Notes: generated by a model from the letters alone, not told the origin. A stretch of DNA of 64,000 nucleotides from Paracoccaceae bacterium (GCA_947504705.1 CANNIA010000004.1:62001-126000); one strand, 5' to 3'. Shown: positions 34,025 to 47,625, numbered from the stretch's first letter. Program-made: numbers and translations.

Positions 34025-36370
34025 ATGCAGAAGACCCACAGCGCGACCAAGGGGCGGTCGTCCGGGGCGAAGGCTAGGGCCCGCTTGCTTGCAACGGCGG
34101 TTTTCGTAAGCCTTGCAACGACTTCCCAGCCGTTCTTGACGCCAGCTTATGCCGAGAGTTTTTCCTTTTCGAACGTTGTGATCGAAGGCAACGAGCGCGT
34201 CGATAACGCCACGATCATCGCCTACGCTGGAATCAGTCGCGGCGAGGCTGTTTCGGCAGCGATTCTGAATGATGCTTACCAGCGGATTGTGAACTCGGGT
34301 CTCTTCGAATCGGTCGAGATTGACCCGCAGGGATCGACCCTTGTGATCCGGGTCAAAGAGTACCCGATCGTCAACGTGATCAGCTTTGAAGGCAACAAGC
34401 GGATCAAGGACGAAGACCTTGTCGGCTATATCCAGTCGCAGTCGCGCAGGGTCTATTCGCCCAGCATGGCACAATCTGACGCCTCTACCATTGCCGAGGC
34501 TTACCGGGTCAGCAGCCGTCTTGCGGCCACCGTCACGCCGAAGATCATTCGCCGGTCCGACAACCGGGTCGATCTGGTCTTCGAGATCACCGAAGGCAAG
34601 GTATCGGAAATCGAGCGGCTGTCCTTTGTCGGCAACAAGGATTTTTCGGACCGCCGTTTGCGGCAAGTGCTGGAAACCAAGCAGGCAGGCCTGCTGCGGA
34701 ACTTCATCAAGAAGGACACCTATGTCCCCGAGCGGCTGGAACTGGACAAACAGGTTCTGACCGAATTCTACCGGTCGCGTGGCTACATCGATTTCGAAGT
34801 GCTGGATGCCAGCGCCGACTATAGCCGCGAGCGTGATGCAAGCTTTGTGACCTTCACGGTTCGCGAAGGCCTGCCGCACGAGATTGGTGAAGTGACAGTT
34901 GTTTCGGAGGTTGATGGCGTCGATGCCGCAGACTTCGAAGCGGTCAAGAAGATCAAGACAGGCCAGACCTATTCGCCCGTCCTGATCGACAACAACATCT
35001 CCCGGATGGAAAGCGTTGCCCTGAAGAAGGGGCTGAATTTCATCCGCGTTGAACCAAGGCTGACCCGCGACGAGCGCAGCCAGAAGGTCAACATCGAATT
35101 CGCGATCGTCAAGGGCGAGCGGGTCTTTGTCGAACGGATCGACATCGAAGGCAATGCGACAACGCTGGATCAGGTCGTGCGCCGGCAATTCTCGACTGTC
35201 GAAGGCGACCCCTTCAACCCTAACGAAATTCGTCAGTCGGCAGAACGGATTCGCGCGCTTGGCTTCTTCTCGGATGCCCAGGTCGAAACCCAACCGGGGA
35301 CTGACCCTGATCAGGTCGTCGTCAATGTCGATGTTGTGGAGCAGCCGACCGGTTCGCTGACGCTGGGCATGTCCTATTCCAACGACACAGGGGCGGGTCT
35401 TGCCATTGGCGTCGCTGAGTCGAACTTCCTTGGGCGGGGCCAAAACGTGTCTGTGGATATCAACGTTGGCGGCGAAACCAAAAATTCAAGCTTCAACTTT
35501 ACCGAACCCGCATTGCTGGGTCGTGACCTAAGCTTCTCGGTCGGGGGTTATTACAATATCTCCGAAAACGCCAATGCGGTCTACAACACGCGCAATGTCG
35601 GCATGACGACTGGCATCGGCTTCCCGATGGGCGAACAGTCGCGGTTGAGTCTTAAGTTCCGAGTGTCTAATGATCGATTGACCAGCTACAGCGGGTTTTC
35701 GCCCATTATCGCCGCGGAAGAAGCGAAGGACGCTTTGACGACCGTGTCGCTGGGCTATTCCTATAGCTACGACACGCGGGTATCCGGCCTGAACCCGAAG
35801 GGCGGGATGGTCTTGCGCTTTGGCCAGGATTTTGCCGGGCTGGCCGGGGATACCCAATATGTGCAGTCGACGGCCTTTGCCATGGCCGAGACCAAGATCA
35901 TGAACGAGGAAGTCACGATCCGCGCGATTTTCGAAGGCGGTGCCATCACCACTTTTGGCGACAGCACAAGCCGGGTGACCGAACGCTATTTCGGCACTGG
36001 TAAAGTCCGCGGCTTCTCGGGCGCCGGCCTCGGTCCTCGGGATACGGCAGCCAGCAGCAATGACGCGCTTGGCGGTGACATGTTTGCGGCCGCCCGTTTT
36101 GAAGCCGATTTCCCGTTGGGTCTGCCTGAAGAATACGGCATTACCGGCGGCGCTTTCCTTGATGTGGGCTCGGTCTGGAGCTTGGCGAACACTGCCGGGT
36201 TTGGTGGGTCGACAGTCGATGACAGCTTCCATCCGCGCGCTGCGGTTGGCCTGTCGATCTTCTGGACCACGCCGATCGGGCCCCTGCGGTTCAACTTCAG
36301 CAAGGCGCTGATGAAGGAAGATTACGACAAGGAACAGAACTTCGAATTGACCATCTCGTCGCAGTTCTGA
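34025..36370 (+). CDS. bamA: Outer membrane protein assembly factor BamA
   Basis: A 781-residue Omp85 protein that inserts beta-barrel proteins into the outer membrane. A long signal peptide ends near TPAYAES (residue 40). Five POTRA repeats follow (starts such as FSNVVIEGNERV, VNVISFEGNKRI, EIERLSFVGNKDF, EIGEVTVVS, FVERIDIEGNAT), then a C-terminal barrel with the VRGF-like KVRGFSGAGLG and GPLRFNFSKAL. It ends in Phe, as expected for barrel recognition. The ATG at 34025 is set by GAGGGA. Its stop overlaps the ompH start. Confidence 0.95.
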   Translation: MQKTHSATKGRSSGAKARARLLATAVFVSLATTSQPFLTPAYAESFSFSNVVIEGNERVDNATIIAYAGISRGEAVSAAILNDAYQRIVNSGLFESVEIDPQGSTLVIRVKEYPIVNVISFEGNKRIKDEDLVGYIQSQSRRVYSPSMAQSDASTIAEAYRVSSRLAATVTPKIIRRSDNRVDLVFEITEGKVSEIERLSFVGNKDFSDRRLRQVLETKQAGLLRNFIKKDTYVPERLELDKQVLTEFYRSRGYIDFEVLDASADYSRERDASFVTFTVREGLPHEIGEVTVVSEVDGVDAADFEAVKKIKTGQTYSPVLIDNNISRMESVALKKGLNFIRVEPRLTRDERSQKVNIEFAIVKGERVFVERIDIEGNATTLDQVVRRQFSTVEGDPFNPNEIRQSAERIRALGFFSDAQVETQPGTDPDQVVVNVDVVEQPTGSLTLGMSYSNDTGAGLAIGVAESNFLGRGQNVSVDINVGGETKNSSFNFTEPALLGRDLSFSVGGYYNISENANAVYNTRNVGMTTGIGFPMGEQSRLSLKFRVSNDRLTSYSGFSPIIAAEEAKDALTTVSLGYSYSYDTRVSGLNPKGGMVLRFGQDFAGLAGDTQYVQSTAFAMAETKIMNEEVTIRAIFEGGAITTFGDSTSRVTERYFGTGKVRGFSGAGLGPRDTAASSNDALGGDMFAAARFEADFPLGLPEEYGITGGAFLDVGSVWSLANTAGFGGSTVDDSFHPRAAVGLSIFWTTPIGPLRFNFSKALMKEDYDKEQNFELTISSQF

Positions 36371-36948
36371 TGGCGCGGTTGCGGTCTGGCTTTGCGCCTC
36401 TGCGCCCGGTCGTCCTGATCTGCCTTATGTCCTGCGGTCTTGCTGGGGCTGGGTTTGCCCAGGAGGCCGTAGCGCAAGGACCGCTTCCTGCAGTTCTTGT
36501 TGTCGATCAGGAACGGTTGTTCGGCGAATCCGCCTTTGGGAAAGCGAGCCTTGAGCGCGAGAAGCAGGCGTCAGCAGCCCTTGAAGCGGAAAACAACAAG
36601 ATCCAGGCGGAACTTGTCGCCGAAGAGCAGGCGCTGACCGTGCAGCGAAAGGCCCTTTCGGCCGAGGAATTCACCGTCCGTGCCGACGCCTTTGACCAGA
36701 AGGTCGAGCGGATCCGATCTGAACAGGACGCCAAAGCACGCGATCTGGCCCAGGCCCGCGACGTGGACGTGAAAGAGTTCCTTGCCGCTGCTGCTCCGAT
36801 CCTAGGTGAAATTCTAGTTGACTATGGCGCTGGAGTTGTTCTCGACAAATCCAGTGTCATCGTTTCGGTCGATTCAGTCGATGTGACAGATGACGCGATT
36901 GCCCGGATCGACAAGGTGCTTGCGGAATCCATAAAGAAGGCTCCCTAA
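36370..36948 (+). CDS. OmpH/Skp-family periplasmic chaperone
   Basis: A 192-residue protein with a signal peptide ending near GFAQEA (residue 30), followed by VLVVDQERLFGESAFGKA and a long charged coiled coil (EREKQASAALEAENNKIQAELVAEEQ region) typical of Skp. The C-terminus returns to the core with GEILVDYGAGVVLDKSSVIVSV. It keeps unfolded outer-membrane proteins soluble on the way to BamA. Starts within the bamA stop (TGATG). lpxD, usual at the next position, is absent. Confidence 0.9.
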   Translation: MARLRSGFAPLRPVVLICLMSCGLAGAGFAQEAVAQGPLPAVLVVDQERLFGESAFGKASLEREKQASAALEAENNKIQAELVAEEQALTVQRKALSAEEFTVRADAFDQKVERIRSEQDAKARDLAQARDVDVKEFLAAAAPILGEILVDYGAGVVLDKSSVIVSVDSVDVTDDAIARIDKVLAESIKKAP

Positions 36949-37038
36949 GCCGTTCGGTTCGCTTGTCTCCTTTCGGATGACTTGCTAGCAACGCATGAGG
37001 GATGGCCGGTTGGATGCCGGACAGGAAGGAAGCGAACC

Positions 37039-37500
37039 ATGGATACTGCCGTCACGACAACCGCCGATCTGGATCTGATTCAGCGGATCATTCCGCATCG
37101 TTATCCGTTCCTGCTGATCGACAAGGTCCGCGACATCGTGATCAACGAAAGCTGCGTCGGGATCAAATGCGTCACCTTCAACGAGCCGCAGTTTCAGGGC
37201 CATTTCCCGGGAATGCCGATTTTTCCGGGCGTCATGATCATCGAAGCGATGGCGCAGACCTCGGGCATTCTGGTCGGCCTGTCGATGGGCTTGGTGGACA
37301 AGAGCTCCAAGGTCTTCTTCATGGGCGTCGACGGGGTGAAGTTCCGCCGCAAGGTGGTGCCGGGCGATGTGCTGGAGCTGCATGTCAAGGCGCTGCGCGG
37401 TGGTGGCCGGGTCTGGAAGTTCGAAGGCCGCGCCATGGTCGAGGGTGATCTGGCCTGTGAGGCGACGTTTATGGCGATGTTTGACGTTCCGAAAGCATGA
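37039..37500 (+). CDS. fabZ: 3-hydroxyacyl-[acyl-carrier-protein] dehydratase FabZ
   Basis: The hot-dog-fold dehydratase (153 residues) of fatty acid elongation. Catalytic landmarks: [35 protein letters not shown] with the active His and Glu, and [17 protein letters not shown]. Start at 37039 behind AGGAAGG. Ninety bp separate it from ompH, and its stop overlaps lpxA as ATGA. Confidence 0.95.
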   Translation: MDTAVTTTADLDLIQRIIPHRYPFLLIDKVRDIVINESCVGIKCVTFNEPQFQGHFPGMPIFPGVMIIEAMAQTSGILVGLSMGLVDKSSKVFFMGVDGVKFRRKVVPGDVLELHVKALRGGGRVWKFEGRAMVEGDLACEATFMAMFDVPKA

Positions 37501-38303
37501 CCATTCATCCCTCAGCCCAAATCCATCCTTCGGCGGTCGTCGAACCTGGTGCGGTGATTGGCGAAGGCGCGGTGGTCGGCCCTTTCGCGCTGATCGGGTC
37601 TGAGGTCACGCTGGGTGCGAGGGTGGTGGTGAAAAGCCATGCCGTGGTGACCGGCTGGACCGAGATTGGTGACGACAGCGTGATCTTTCCCTTCGCCACC
37701 GTGGGCGAGGTGCCGCAGGACCTGAAATATCATGGCGAACATACGCGGCTGATCGTCGGCCAACGGTGCCGCATCCGCGAGGCGGCGACGCTGAACACCG
37801 GCACCGACGGCGGCGGCGGGGTGACCCAGGTTGGGGATGACTGCCTGATCATGACCGGCGCCCATGTCGGCCATGATGCGCAGATCGGCAACCGGGTTAT
37901 CCTGGTGAACAATGTGGCCGTCGCGGGCCATGTCGTGCTGGGCGACGATGTGATCGTCGGCGGCCTTTCCGGCATTCACCAATGGGTGCGCGTTGGGCAG
38001 GGTGCCATCATCGGCGCGGTCACCATGGTGACGAATGACGTGATCCCCTATGGGCTGGTGCAGGCCCCACGCGGCGAGCTGGACGGGCTGAACCTTGTGG
38101 GATTGAAGCGCCGGGGTGTGGACCGGGCCGGGATCACGGCGCTGCGCGCGGCCTATCAGACCTTGGCGCAGGAAGACGGCAGTTTCGTCGACCGCGCCCG
38201 CAAGCTGGCCGAGGAAAGCGATAGTCCCCTCGTGCGCGAGATTGCCGATTTCATCCTGTCGAAGTCCGATCGCAGTTTCCTGACTCCGAAGGGCGGGCGG
38301 TGA
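37497..38303 (+). CDS. lpxA: UDP-N-acetylglucosamine acyltransferase LpxA
   Basis: The first lipid A enzyme (268 residues) adds a 3-hydroxyacyl chain to UDP-GlcNAc. Repeated hexapeptides (for example [27 protein letters not shown]) form the left-handed beta-helix; [21 protein letters not shown] contains the active-site region, and the C-terminal helix domain follows [12 protein letters not shown]. Coupled by ATGA to fabZ and by GTGA to lpxI. Confidence 0.95.
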   Translation: MTIHPSAQIHPSAVVEPGAVIGEGAVVGPFALIGSEVTLGARVVVKSHAVVTGWTEIGDDSVIFPFATVGEVPQDLKYHGEHTRLIVGQRCRIREAATLNTGTDGGGGVTQVGDDCLIMTGAHVGHDAQIGNRVILVNNVAVAGHVVLGDDVIVGGLSGIHQWVRVGQGAIIGAVTMVTNDVIPYGLVQAPRGELDGLNLVGLKRRGVDRAGITALRAAYQTLAQEDGSFVDRARKLAEESDSPLVREIADFILSKSDRSFLTPKGGR

Positions 38304-39118
38304 CCGGCGAGCCGAAAACCGCGCTGATTGCCGGGCGCGGGGCCTTGCCCGCGGCCTTGGCGCAAGCGATGGCGGTTCCGCCGCTGGTGGCCTCGCTGAA
38401 AGGCTTTGTGCCTGAAGGTCTGGCGGTAGATATCGAGTTCAGGGTTGAGCGTCTGGCCCCCTTTCTGCGCCATCTGGGCGATCATGGGGTTGAACGGGTG
38501 GTCTTTGCTGGGGCCGTGCAACGCCCCGCACTGGACCCGGCGCTGATTGACCCCGAAACCGTCACTCTGCTCCCACGCCTGATGCAGGCGATGGCGGCTG
38601 GAGATGACGCTACCTTGAGGGTCGTCTTGGAGATTTTCGCCGAGTCCGGGTTCACTGTGGCCGGGGTTGAGGATGTGGCGCCGGGTTTGCTTCCGGGTGC
38701 AGGAGTCTTGGTCGGCGAAGTCACGCCCCGGGATGAAGCGGATGCCACGCGGGCGGCGGTGATTGTTGCAGCACTTGGCGCAGTCGATGTCGGGCAGGGC
38801 GCGGTAGTGGCTCAGGGCCTGTGCCTTGCGGTCGAGGCGCTGCCCGGAACCGATGCGATGCTTGCGGCGGTTGCCAGGCTGAAGCCCGGCCCACGGCCTG
38901 ATCCGTCGCGGGGACGGGGGCTGTTCTACAAGGCGGCAAAGCCGGGGCAGGATCGGCGGATCGATCTGCCGACGCTTGGCCCGGCGACATTGCGGGCGGC
39001 GGAAGCGGCGGGACTTGGTGGCGTGGCCTTTGAGGCGGGATCGGTTGTCTGTCTGGACTTGCCCGAAATGAAGCGTCTGGCTGGGGAGCTGGGCCTGTTC
39101 CTTTGGGCGCGGGGATGA
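38300..39118 (+). CDS. lpxI: UDP-2,3-diacylglucosamine diphosphatase LpxI
   Basis: A 272-residue hydrolase that makes lipid X from UDP-2,3-diacylglucosamine; it replaces LpxH in alphaproteobacteria. Family marks: LIAGRGALPAALAQA, the central VFAGAVQRP, GFTVAGVEDVAPGLL, VVAQGLCLAVEALPGTDAML, and the late GPATLRAAEAAGLGGVAFEAG. GTG start overlaps the lpxA stop (GTGA), and its own stop overlaps lpxB (ATGA). Confidence 0.93.
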   Translation: MTGEPKTALIAGRGALPAALAQAMAVPPLVASLKGFVPEGLAVDIEFRVERLAPFLRHLGDHGVERVVFAGAVQRPALDPALIDPETVTLLPRLMQAMAAGDDATLRVVLEIFAESGFTVAGVEDVAPGLLPGAGVLVGEVTPRDEADATRAAVIVAALGAVDVGQGAVVAQGLCLAVEALPGTDAMLAAVARLKPGPRPDPSRGRGLFYKAAKPGQDRRIDLPTLGPATLRAAEAAGLGGVAFEAGSVVCLDLPEMKRLAGELGLFLWARG

Positions 39119-40272
39119 GCGGTCCCTTCAGGCTTTTCCTCATCGCGGGGGAGCCTTCGGGCGACCGGCTGGGGGCGGCCTTGATGGCAGGGCTAAAGGT
39201 GCTGTCACCCGGGGTTTCGTTTGTCGGTGTGGGTGGGCCTCTGATGCAGGCCGAAGGACTGGAGAGCCAGTTCCCCATGGAAGAGCTGTCGGTCATGGGC
39301 ATTGCCGAGGTTCTGCCCAAGTATTTCCAACTTAAACGCCGGATCCGCGAGGCCGCCGAGGCGGCGCTGGCCAGTGGCGCCGAAGCGCTGATTACCATCG
39401 ACTCGCCCGATTTCTGTCTGCGGGTGGCGAGGATCGTCAAAGTCGCGCGGCCAGAGTTCCGCACCGTTCATTACGTTGCGCCCTCGGTCTGGGCCTGGCG
39501 ACCGGGGAGGGCGGCCAAGATGGCGCGGGTTGTGGACCATGTGCTGGCGCTCCTACCGTTCGAGCCGCCCTATATGACGGCGGCGGGCATGACTTGCGAT
39601 TTTGTCGGGCATCCGGTGGTGGCCGAAGCGCTGGCCTCGGACGCCGAACGCGCGGACTTTGCGGGCAAGGGTCCGCTGCTTCTGGCCCTGCCGGGGTCAC
39701 GGCGGTCGGAGGTCACGCGGCTTGCCCCGGTCTTTGGCGAGGTGATCGCGCGGCTGGAGGCGAAGTATCCCGACCTGCGGGTTGCACTGCCCACGGTGCG
39801 CGGGGTGGCCGATCTGGTGCAGGACCTGACCGCTGGTTGGGCAGTGCGGCCCGAGATCATCATGGATGCCCCCGCCAAACGCGGCGCCTTTGCCGCCGCC
39901 AATGTGGCGCTGGCGGCCTCGGGCACGGTGTCCTTGGAGCTTGCCGCGAATGGTTGCCCGATGGTCATCGCCTATAACATGCACTGGGTCAGCTGGTGGC
40001 TGATGCAGCGGGCGGCGCTGATCGACACGGTGACGCTGGTGAACCTTGTCACCGAGACGCGGGTGGTGCCAGAATTCCTTGGTCCCGCCTGCAAGCCGGA
40101 CGCCATAGCGGCAGCGGTCGAGGCTGTGCTGGCCAACCCCTCCGCCCAGAAAGCGGCGATGGCTCTGACGATGGAACGGCTGGGTCAGGGGGGCGAGGCG
40201 CCCGGCCTTAGGGCTGCGTCGTCGGTGCTGGCGGCTCTTCCCCGTTCACGATTGCCAGGACCTGCGGCATAA
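39115..40272 (+). CDS. lpxB: Lipid-A-disaccharide synthase
   Basis: A GT-B glycosyltransferase (385 residues) joining lipid X to UDP-diacylglucosamine. It begins FLIAGEPSGDRLGAALMAGL and contains FVGVGGPLMQAEGL, SPDFCLRVARIV, YVAPSVWAWRPGRAAKM, LLALPGSRRSEV and ASGTVSLELAANGCPMVIAY. The start at 39115 overlaps lpxI; the upstream TTG at 39103 is not needed. Its 3' end runs 65 bp into the opposite-strand DUF2059 gene. Confidence 0.94.
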   Translation: MSGPFRLFLIAGEPSGDRLGAALMAGLKVLSPGVSFVGVGGPLMQAEGLESQFPMEELSVMGIAEVLPKYFQLKRRIREAAEAALASGAEALITIDSPDFCLRVARIVKVARPEFRTVHYVAPSVWAWRPGRAAKMARVVDHVLALLPFEPPYMTAAGMTCDFVGHPVVAEALASDAERADFAGKGPLLLALPGSRRSEVTRLAPVFGEVIARLEAKYPDLRVALPTVRGVADLVQDLTAGWAVRPEIIMDAPAKRGAFAAANVALAASGTVSLELAANGCPMVIAYNMHWVSWWLMQRAALIDTVTLVNLVTETRVVPEFLGPACKPDAIAAAVEAVLANPSAQKAAMALTMERLGQGGEAPGLRAASSVLAALPRSRLPGPAA

Positions 40273-40702
40273 GCTCTTGCATCTTGGCACCGATGAAGTT
40301 GTTCAGCGCAGGCGCTTGCGCGGCGGTCAGTTGTGGCAGTTTGGCCATCACCGACTTGCCCTCTGGCGTTGCGTAGAAATCGGTCAGCGCCGTGATCTCG
40401 GCCAAGGTGAACATGTCTGCCATGATCCCGGCCTGATCGCGCATCATGGCGGGCAAGGGTTCGGAAAAAGCGTCAAGATAGAGTGCCTTGATCTTGCCCA
40501 GTTGGTCGTCAGTTAGCACCGCACCGCCGACCGTCACCTGATCCAGGATCGGCTGGTAAAGCATGCCGATCATCGCTTCCATGTCGAAATCGGCCAGCGC
40601 CATATCTATATAGACCTGCGCAGCGGCGACCCGTTCGTCACGGGTTTCGGCCAAGGCGGGCAGGGGAAGGGCCAAGGCCAGCGCAAGAATGAGCGACTTC
40701 AC
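40208..40702 (-). CDS. DUF2059 secreted protein
   Basis: A 164-residue protein with an N-terminal signal peptide ([17 protein letters not shown]) followed by an all-helical DUF2059 domain ([13 protein letters not shown]... [22 protein letters not shown]). The FYxTPxGxxxxxKxP motif is characteristic. A periplasmic role is likely but unknown. It starts at a GTG that overlaps the mnmA stop (GTGA), so it is translated with mnmA. The last 21 codons overlap the end of lpxB on the other strand. Confidence 0.85.
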   Translation of the reverse strand: MKSLILALALALPLPALAETRDERVAAAQVYIDMALADFDMEAMIGMLYQPILDQVTVGGAVLTDDQLGKIKALYLDAFSEPLPAMMRDQAGIMADMFTLAEITALTDFYATPEGKSVMAKLPQLTAAQAPALNNFIGAKMQELMPQVLAIVNGEEPPAPTTQP

Positions 40703-41865
40703 GAGGATGGTCCCTTCCAGATCCAGCCACCGCCATAGATGCGGCTGCCCTCGGGGGCATAGAAAACGCAAGCCTGCCCGGCGCTGACCCCATCTTCGGC
40801 GGCCAGAAGCTCGACCTCGGCAGTGGTCGGGCCGGTAGGGCGAAGGATCGCCTCACGCGGCGGGCGGGTCGAACGGACCTTGACGTTCAGATGCCATTCG
40901 GCGCGCGAGTCAAAGGCCTCGTCGCCCAGCCAGTTGATTTCCCGGACCGGGATGATCCGCGTCGACAGCGCCGCCTTGGGGCCGACGATGACGCGCCGCA
41001 TCGCGGGGTCCAGCTTCACGACGTAAAGTGGGTCTTCAAGGCCGCCGAGCCCCAGACCTTTGCGCTGGCCGATGGTGTAATGGATCACGCCGCGATGGTC
41101 GCCAAGGACGTTGCCATCAAGGTCCACGATCTGACCGGGATCGGCCGAACCCGGGCGCAGCTTTTCGATCACGGCGGCATAGTTGCCGTTCGGGACAAAG
41201 CAGATGTCCTGACTGTCGGGCTTGTCTGCCACCGGCAATCCGTATTTCGCGGCTAAAGCGCGGGTCTCGGCCTTCGATGCCAGATGTCCCAGCGGAAAGC
41301 GCAGATAGGACAGCTGATCGGGCGTGGTCGAGAACAGGAAATAGCTTTGATCCCGCGCCGCATCGGCGGCCTGATGCAGTTCCGGCCCCAAACCCCCAAG
41401 CTTGCGCTGGATGTAATGGCCGGTCGCCATGCAATCGGCGTCAAGCTCCTTGGCCGTGGCCAGAAGGTCCTTGAATTTCACCCGTTCGTTGCAGCGGATG
41501 CAGGGTACCGGCGTTGCGCCGGCAAGATAGGCGTCGGCAAACTCCTCGATCACTGCTTCGCGAAAAGTGTTTTCATAGTCGAGGACATAGTGCGGGAAAC
41601 CCATCGTCTCGGCCACGCGGCGCGCATCATGAATGTCGCGACCCGCACAGCAGGCACCCTTCTTGGCCAGCGCAGCACCATGGTCGTAAAGCTGCAGAGT
41701 TACGCCGACAACGTCATAGCCTTCCTCGGCCAGCATCGCCGCCACGACCGAGCTGTCCACACCGCCCGACATGGCAACGACCACCCGCGTCTGGGACGGG
41801 GGTTTGGGCAGGCCAAGGGAATTAGGGGCATGAGAGTTCGGGGCGGAATCGCGCGGCATTGGCAT
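40699..41865 (-). CDS. mnmA: tRNA-specific 2-thiouridylase MnmA
   Basis: The enzyme (388 residues) puts sulfur on U34 of Lys, Glu and Gln tRNAs. PP-loop [18 protein letters not shown] near residue 30, the first catalytic-region [16 protein letters not shown], the substrate motif [13 protein letters not shown], the second cysteine in [14 protein letters not shown], and [11 protein letters not shown] are present. The first 25 residues are an unconserved Pro/Ser-rich extension, so a later start cannot be excluded. Divergent from sciP across 117 bp. Confidence 0.95.
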   Translation of the reverse strand: MPMPRDSAPNSHAPNSLGLPKPPSQTRVVVAMSGGVDSSVVAAMLAEEGYDVVGVTLQLYDHGAALAKKGACCAGRDIHDARRVAETMGFPHYVLDYENTFREAVIEEFADAYLAGATPVPCIRCNERVKFKDLLATAKELDADCMATGHYIQRKLGGLGPELHQAADAARDQSYFLFSTTPDQLSYLRFPLGHLASKAETRALAAKYGLPVADKPDSQDICFVPNGNYAAVIEKLRPGSADPGQIVDLDGNVLGDHRGVIHYTIGQRKGLGLGGLEDPLYVVKLDPAMRRVIVGPKAALSTRIIPVREINWLGDEAFDSRAEWHLNVKVRSTRPPREAILRPTGPTTAEVELLAAEDGVSAGQACVFYAPEGSRIYGGGWIWKGPSS

Positions 41866-41982
41866 TGTCCGGGTTGCGGGAATGACCGGTAATATATGAA
41901 AATGCTGTGCAGTCTCAATCCCCCCTTTCAGGATTGATTAAGGCTGTTCCGCCATTCTTGCCGCAAATGTGAGGAATGGACG

Positions 41983-42261
41983 ATGTTCTTGAAAAAGGTT
42001 GATGGCCCAAGGCAGGTGACCCTGCCCGATGGCAGCATTCTTAGCCGGGCGGATCTGCCCCCGCCCGATACCCGCCGCTGGGTGGCCAGCCGCAAGGCCG
42101 TGGTGGTCAAGGCGGTGCTCTACGGGCTGATTCCGCAAACCGAGGCGTTGGAACGCTATGCGCTGTCGGAAGAAGAGTTTCAGATTTGGCGCAATGCTGT
42201 CGAAAGGCACGGCGATCAGGGTTTGAAAGTCACAGCCATTCAAAAATATAGACAACTTTAG
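41983..42261 (+). CDS. sciP: SciP (DUF1153), small CtrA inhibitory protein
   Basis: A 92-residue DUF1153 protein with GPRQVTLPDGSILSRADLPPPDTRRWVASRKAVVVKAV and the helix-turn-helix AVLYGLIPQTEALERYALSEEEFQIWRNAVERHG. In Caulobacter SciP binds CtrA and blocks activation of CtrA targets, including ctrA itself. Here the gene directly precedes ctrA, a conserved neighbourhood in Rhodobacterales. A GAGGAA lies 9 nt before the ATG. The name rests on family and context; function here is inferred. Confidence 0.9.
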   Translation: MFLKKVDGPRQVTLPDGSILSRADLPPPDTRRWVASRKAVVVKAVLYGLIPQTEALERYALSEEEFQIWRNAVERHGDQGLKVTAIQKYRQL

Positions 42262-42297
42262 ATTGTTTATCGCTCGCGCTCTGGCAAAGTAACTGTC

Positions 42298-42327
42298 GGT
42301 TAACCATTGGCCCGCAATCTTGTTAAC
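42298..42327. promoter_or_regulatory. ctrA: Two GTTAAC half-sites upstream of ctrA
   Basis: GGTTAACC (42298-42305, reading on as TTAACCAT) and GTTAAC (42322-42327) lie 34-63 bp before the ctrA start. TTAACCAT and TTAA repeats are recognised CtrA-type half-sites; the 17-18 bp between these two is not the standard N7 spacing. They suggest autoregulation by CtrA. Confidence 0.45.
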
Positions 42328-42360
42328 GACGAAGGATTTTTTTGACGGAGAAACCGACAA

Positions 42361-43068
42361 ATGCGCATTCTCTTGGTGGAAGATGACCCGACGACCTCTC
42401 GCAGCATTGAATTGATGCTGACCCATGCAAACCTGAACGTCTATTGCACGGATATGGGCGAAGATGGTGTCGATCTGGCAAAGCTTTATGATTACGACCT
42501 GATCCTCTTGGATCTGACCCTTCCGGACATGAGCGGGCATGAAGTGCTGCGTCAGATCCGGCAGGCACGGGTCGAAACCCCGATTCTGATCCTGTCCGGG
42601 GCCGATGATACCGAAAACAAGCTTAAGGGCTTTGGCTTCGGTGCCGATGATTACCTGACCAAACCCTTCCACCGTGAGGAGTTGGTGGCGCGTATTCACG
42701 CGATCATCCGCCGGTCCAAGGGGCACAGCCAATCGATCATCAAGACCGGGCTGGTTTCGGTCAACCTTGACGCCAAAACGGTCGAGGCTGAGGGTAAGTC
42801 GGTGCATCTGACCGGCAAGGAATATCAGATGCTGGAGCTGCTTTCCCTGCGCAAAGGCACGACCCTGACCAAGGAAATGTTCCTGAACCACCTTTACGGC
42901 GGCATGGACGAACCCGAACTGAAGATCATCGATGTCTTCATCTGCAAATTGCGCAAAAAGCTGGCCGAGGCGACGGGCGGCGACAATTACATCGAAACCG
43001 TCTGGGGCCGGGGCTATGTGCTGCGCGATCCCGCCAATGGCGTTGCGCGCTTGGCAGAAAGCGCCTGA
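42361..43068 (+). CDS. ctrA: Cell-cycle response regulator CtrA
   Basis: An OmpR-type response regulator of 235 residues. Receiver: [20 protein letters not shown], phospho-acceptor in [21 protein letters not shown], and [26 protein letters not shown]-binding winged helix: [32 protein letters not shown] and [13 protein letters not shown]...[13 protein letters not shown], which is highly characteristic of CtrA. The C-terminus ends in Ala, as in proteins degraded by ClpXP in Caulobacter. In Rhodobacteraceae it mainly drives motility and gene-transfer-agent genes. Confidence 0.97.
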   Translation: MRILLVEDDPTTSRSIELMLTHANLNVYCTDMGEDGVDLAKLYDYDLILLDLTLPDMSGHEVLRQIRQARVETPILILSGADDTENKLKGFGFGADDYLTKPFHREELVARIHAIIRRSKGHSQSIIKTGLVSVNLDAKTVEAEGKSVHLTGKEYQMLELLSLRKGTTLTKEMFLNHLYGGMDEPELKIIDVFICKLRKKLAEATGGDNYIETVWGRGYVLRDPANGVARLAESA

Positions 43069-43078
43069 CTTGTCCTGA

Positions 43079-47340
<4,262 letters not shown>

Positions 47341-47433
47341 GACCGCTCATCCCTCCCTTGCTGGCGGTCTTCGCTGAGCAGCGATGAGTTCCGTCAGGGA
47401 TGAAGAGCGTTTGATCCCTGAATGTTCTTCTAT

Positions 47434-47448
47434 GTTCCTAAAAAGTTC
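47434..47448 (+). promoter_or_regulatory. LexA (SOS) box, GTTC-N7-GTTC
   Basis: GTTCCTAAAAAGTTC has the direct-repeat GTTC-N7-GTTC form known for LexA of Rhodobacter and other alphaproteobacteria. A third GTTC lies at 47424-47427. It abuts a possible -35 TTTACA (47449-47454), with AACAAT about 18 bp on, so bound LexA would block this promoter. The box is 54 bp before the small gene at 47503. Confidence 0.7.
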
Positions 47449-47502
47449 TTTACAAGGTTAACGGATTGTGAGAACAATATAGCAACAATAACGGAGGATG
47501 CG

Positions 47503-47625
47503 ATGAAAGAGGCGATGAAAACCCTGCTCTCCACCACCCCGCGTGGCGCGATCGAGGATCTGGTTGGTGTTGTGTCCCTGTTCGTTCTGGTTTTTGCCAT
47601 GCTGTCCCTGCCCAGCCTGGCCTGA
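47503..47625 (+). CDS. 40-residue single-span membrane protein, candidate SOS-induced peptide
   Basis: The ATG at 47503 lies 5 nt after a perfect GGAGG; another in-frame ATG at 47515 would give 36 residues. The peptide starts with a short polar and basic part (MKEAMKTLLSTTPRGAIED), followed by about 20 hydrophobic residues (VVSLFVLVFAMLSLP) to the end, so one inner-membrane span is predicted. A LexA-type box precedes it and a likely terminator follows. By analogy with SOS-induced small membrane proteins such as Caulobacter SidA (division inhibitor) or E. coli TisB (toxin), it may arrest growth or division after DNA damage. Homology to those is not claimed. Confidence 0.65.
   Translation: MKEAMKTLLSTTPRGAIEDLVGVVSLFVLVFAMLSLPSLA

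Noticed and set aside
47424-47437. A second LexA box made of the first two GTTC copies
   Set aside because: The spacing is N6, not N7; only 47434-47448 fits the known rule.
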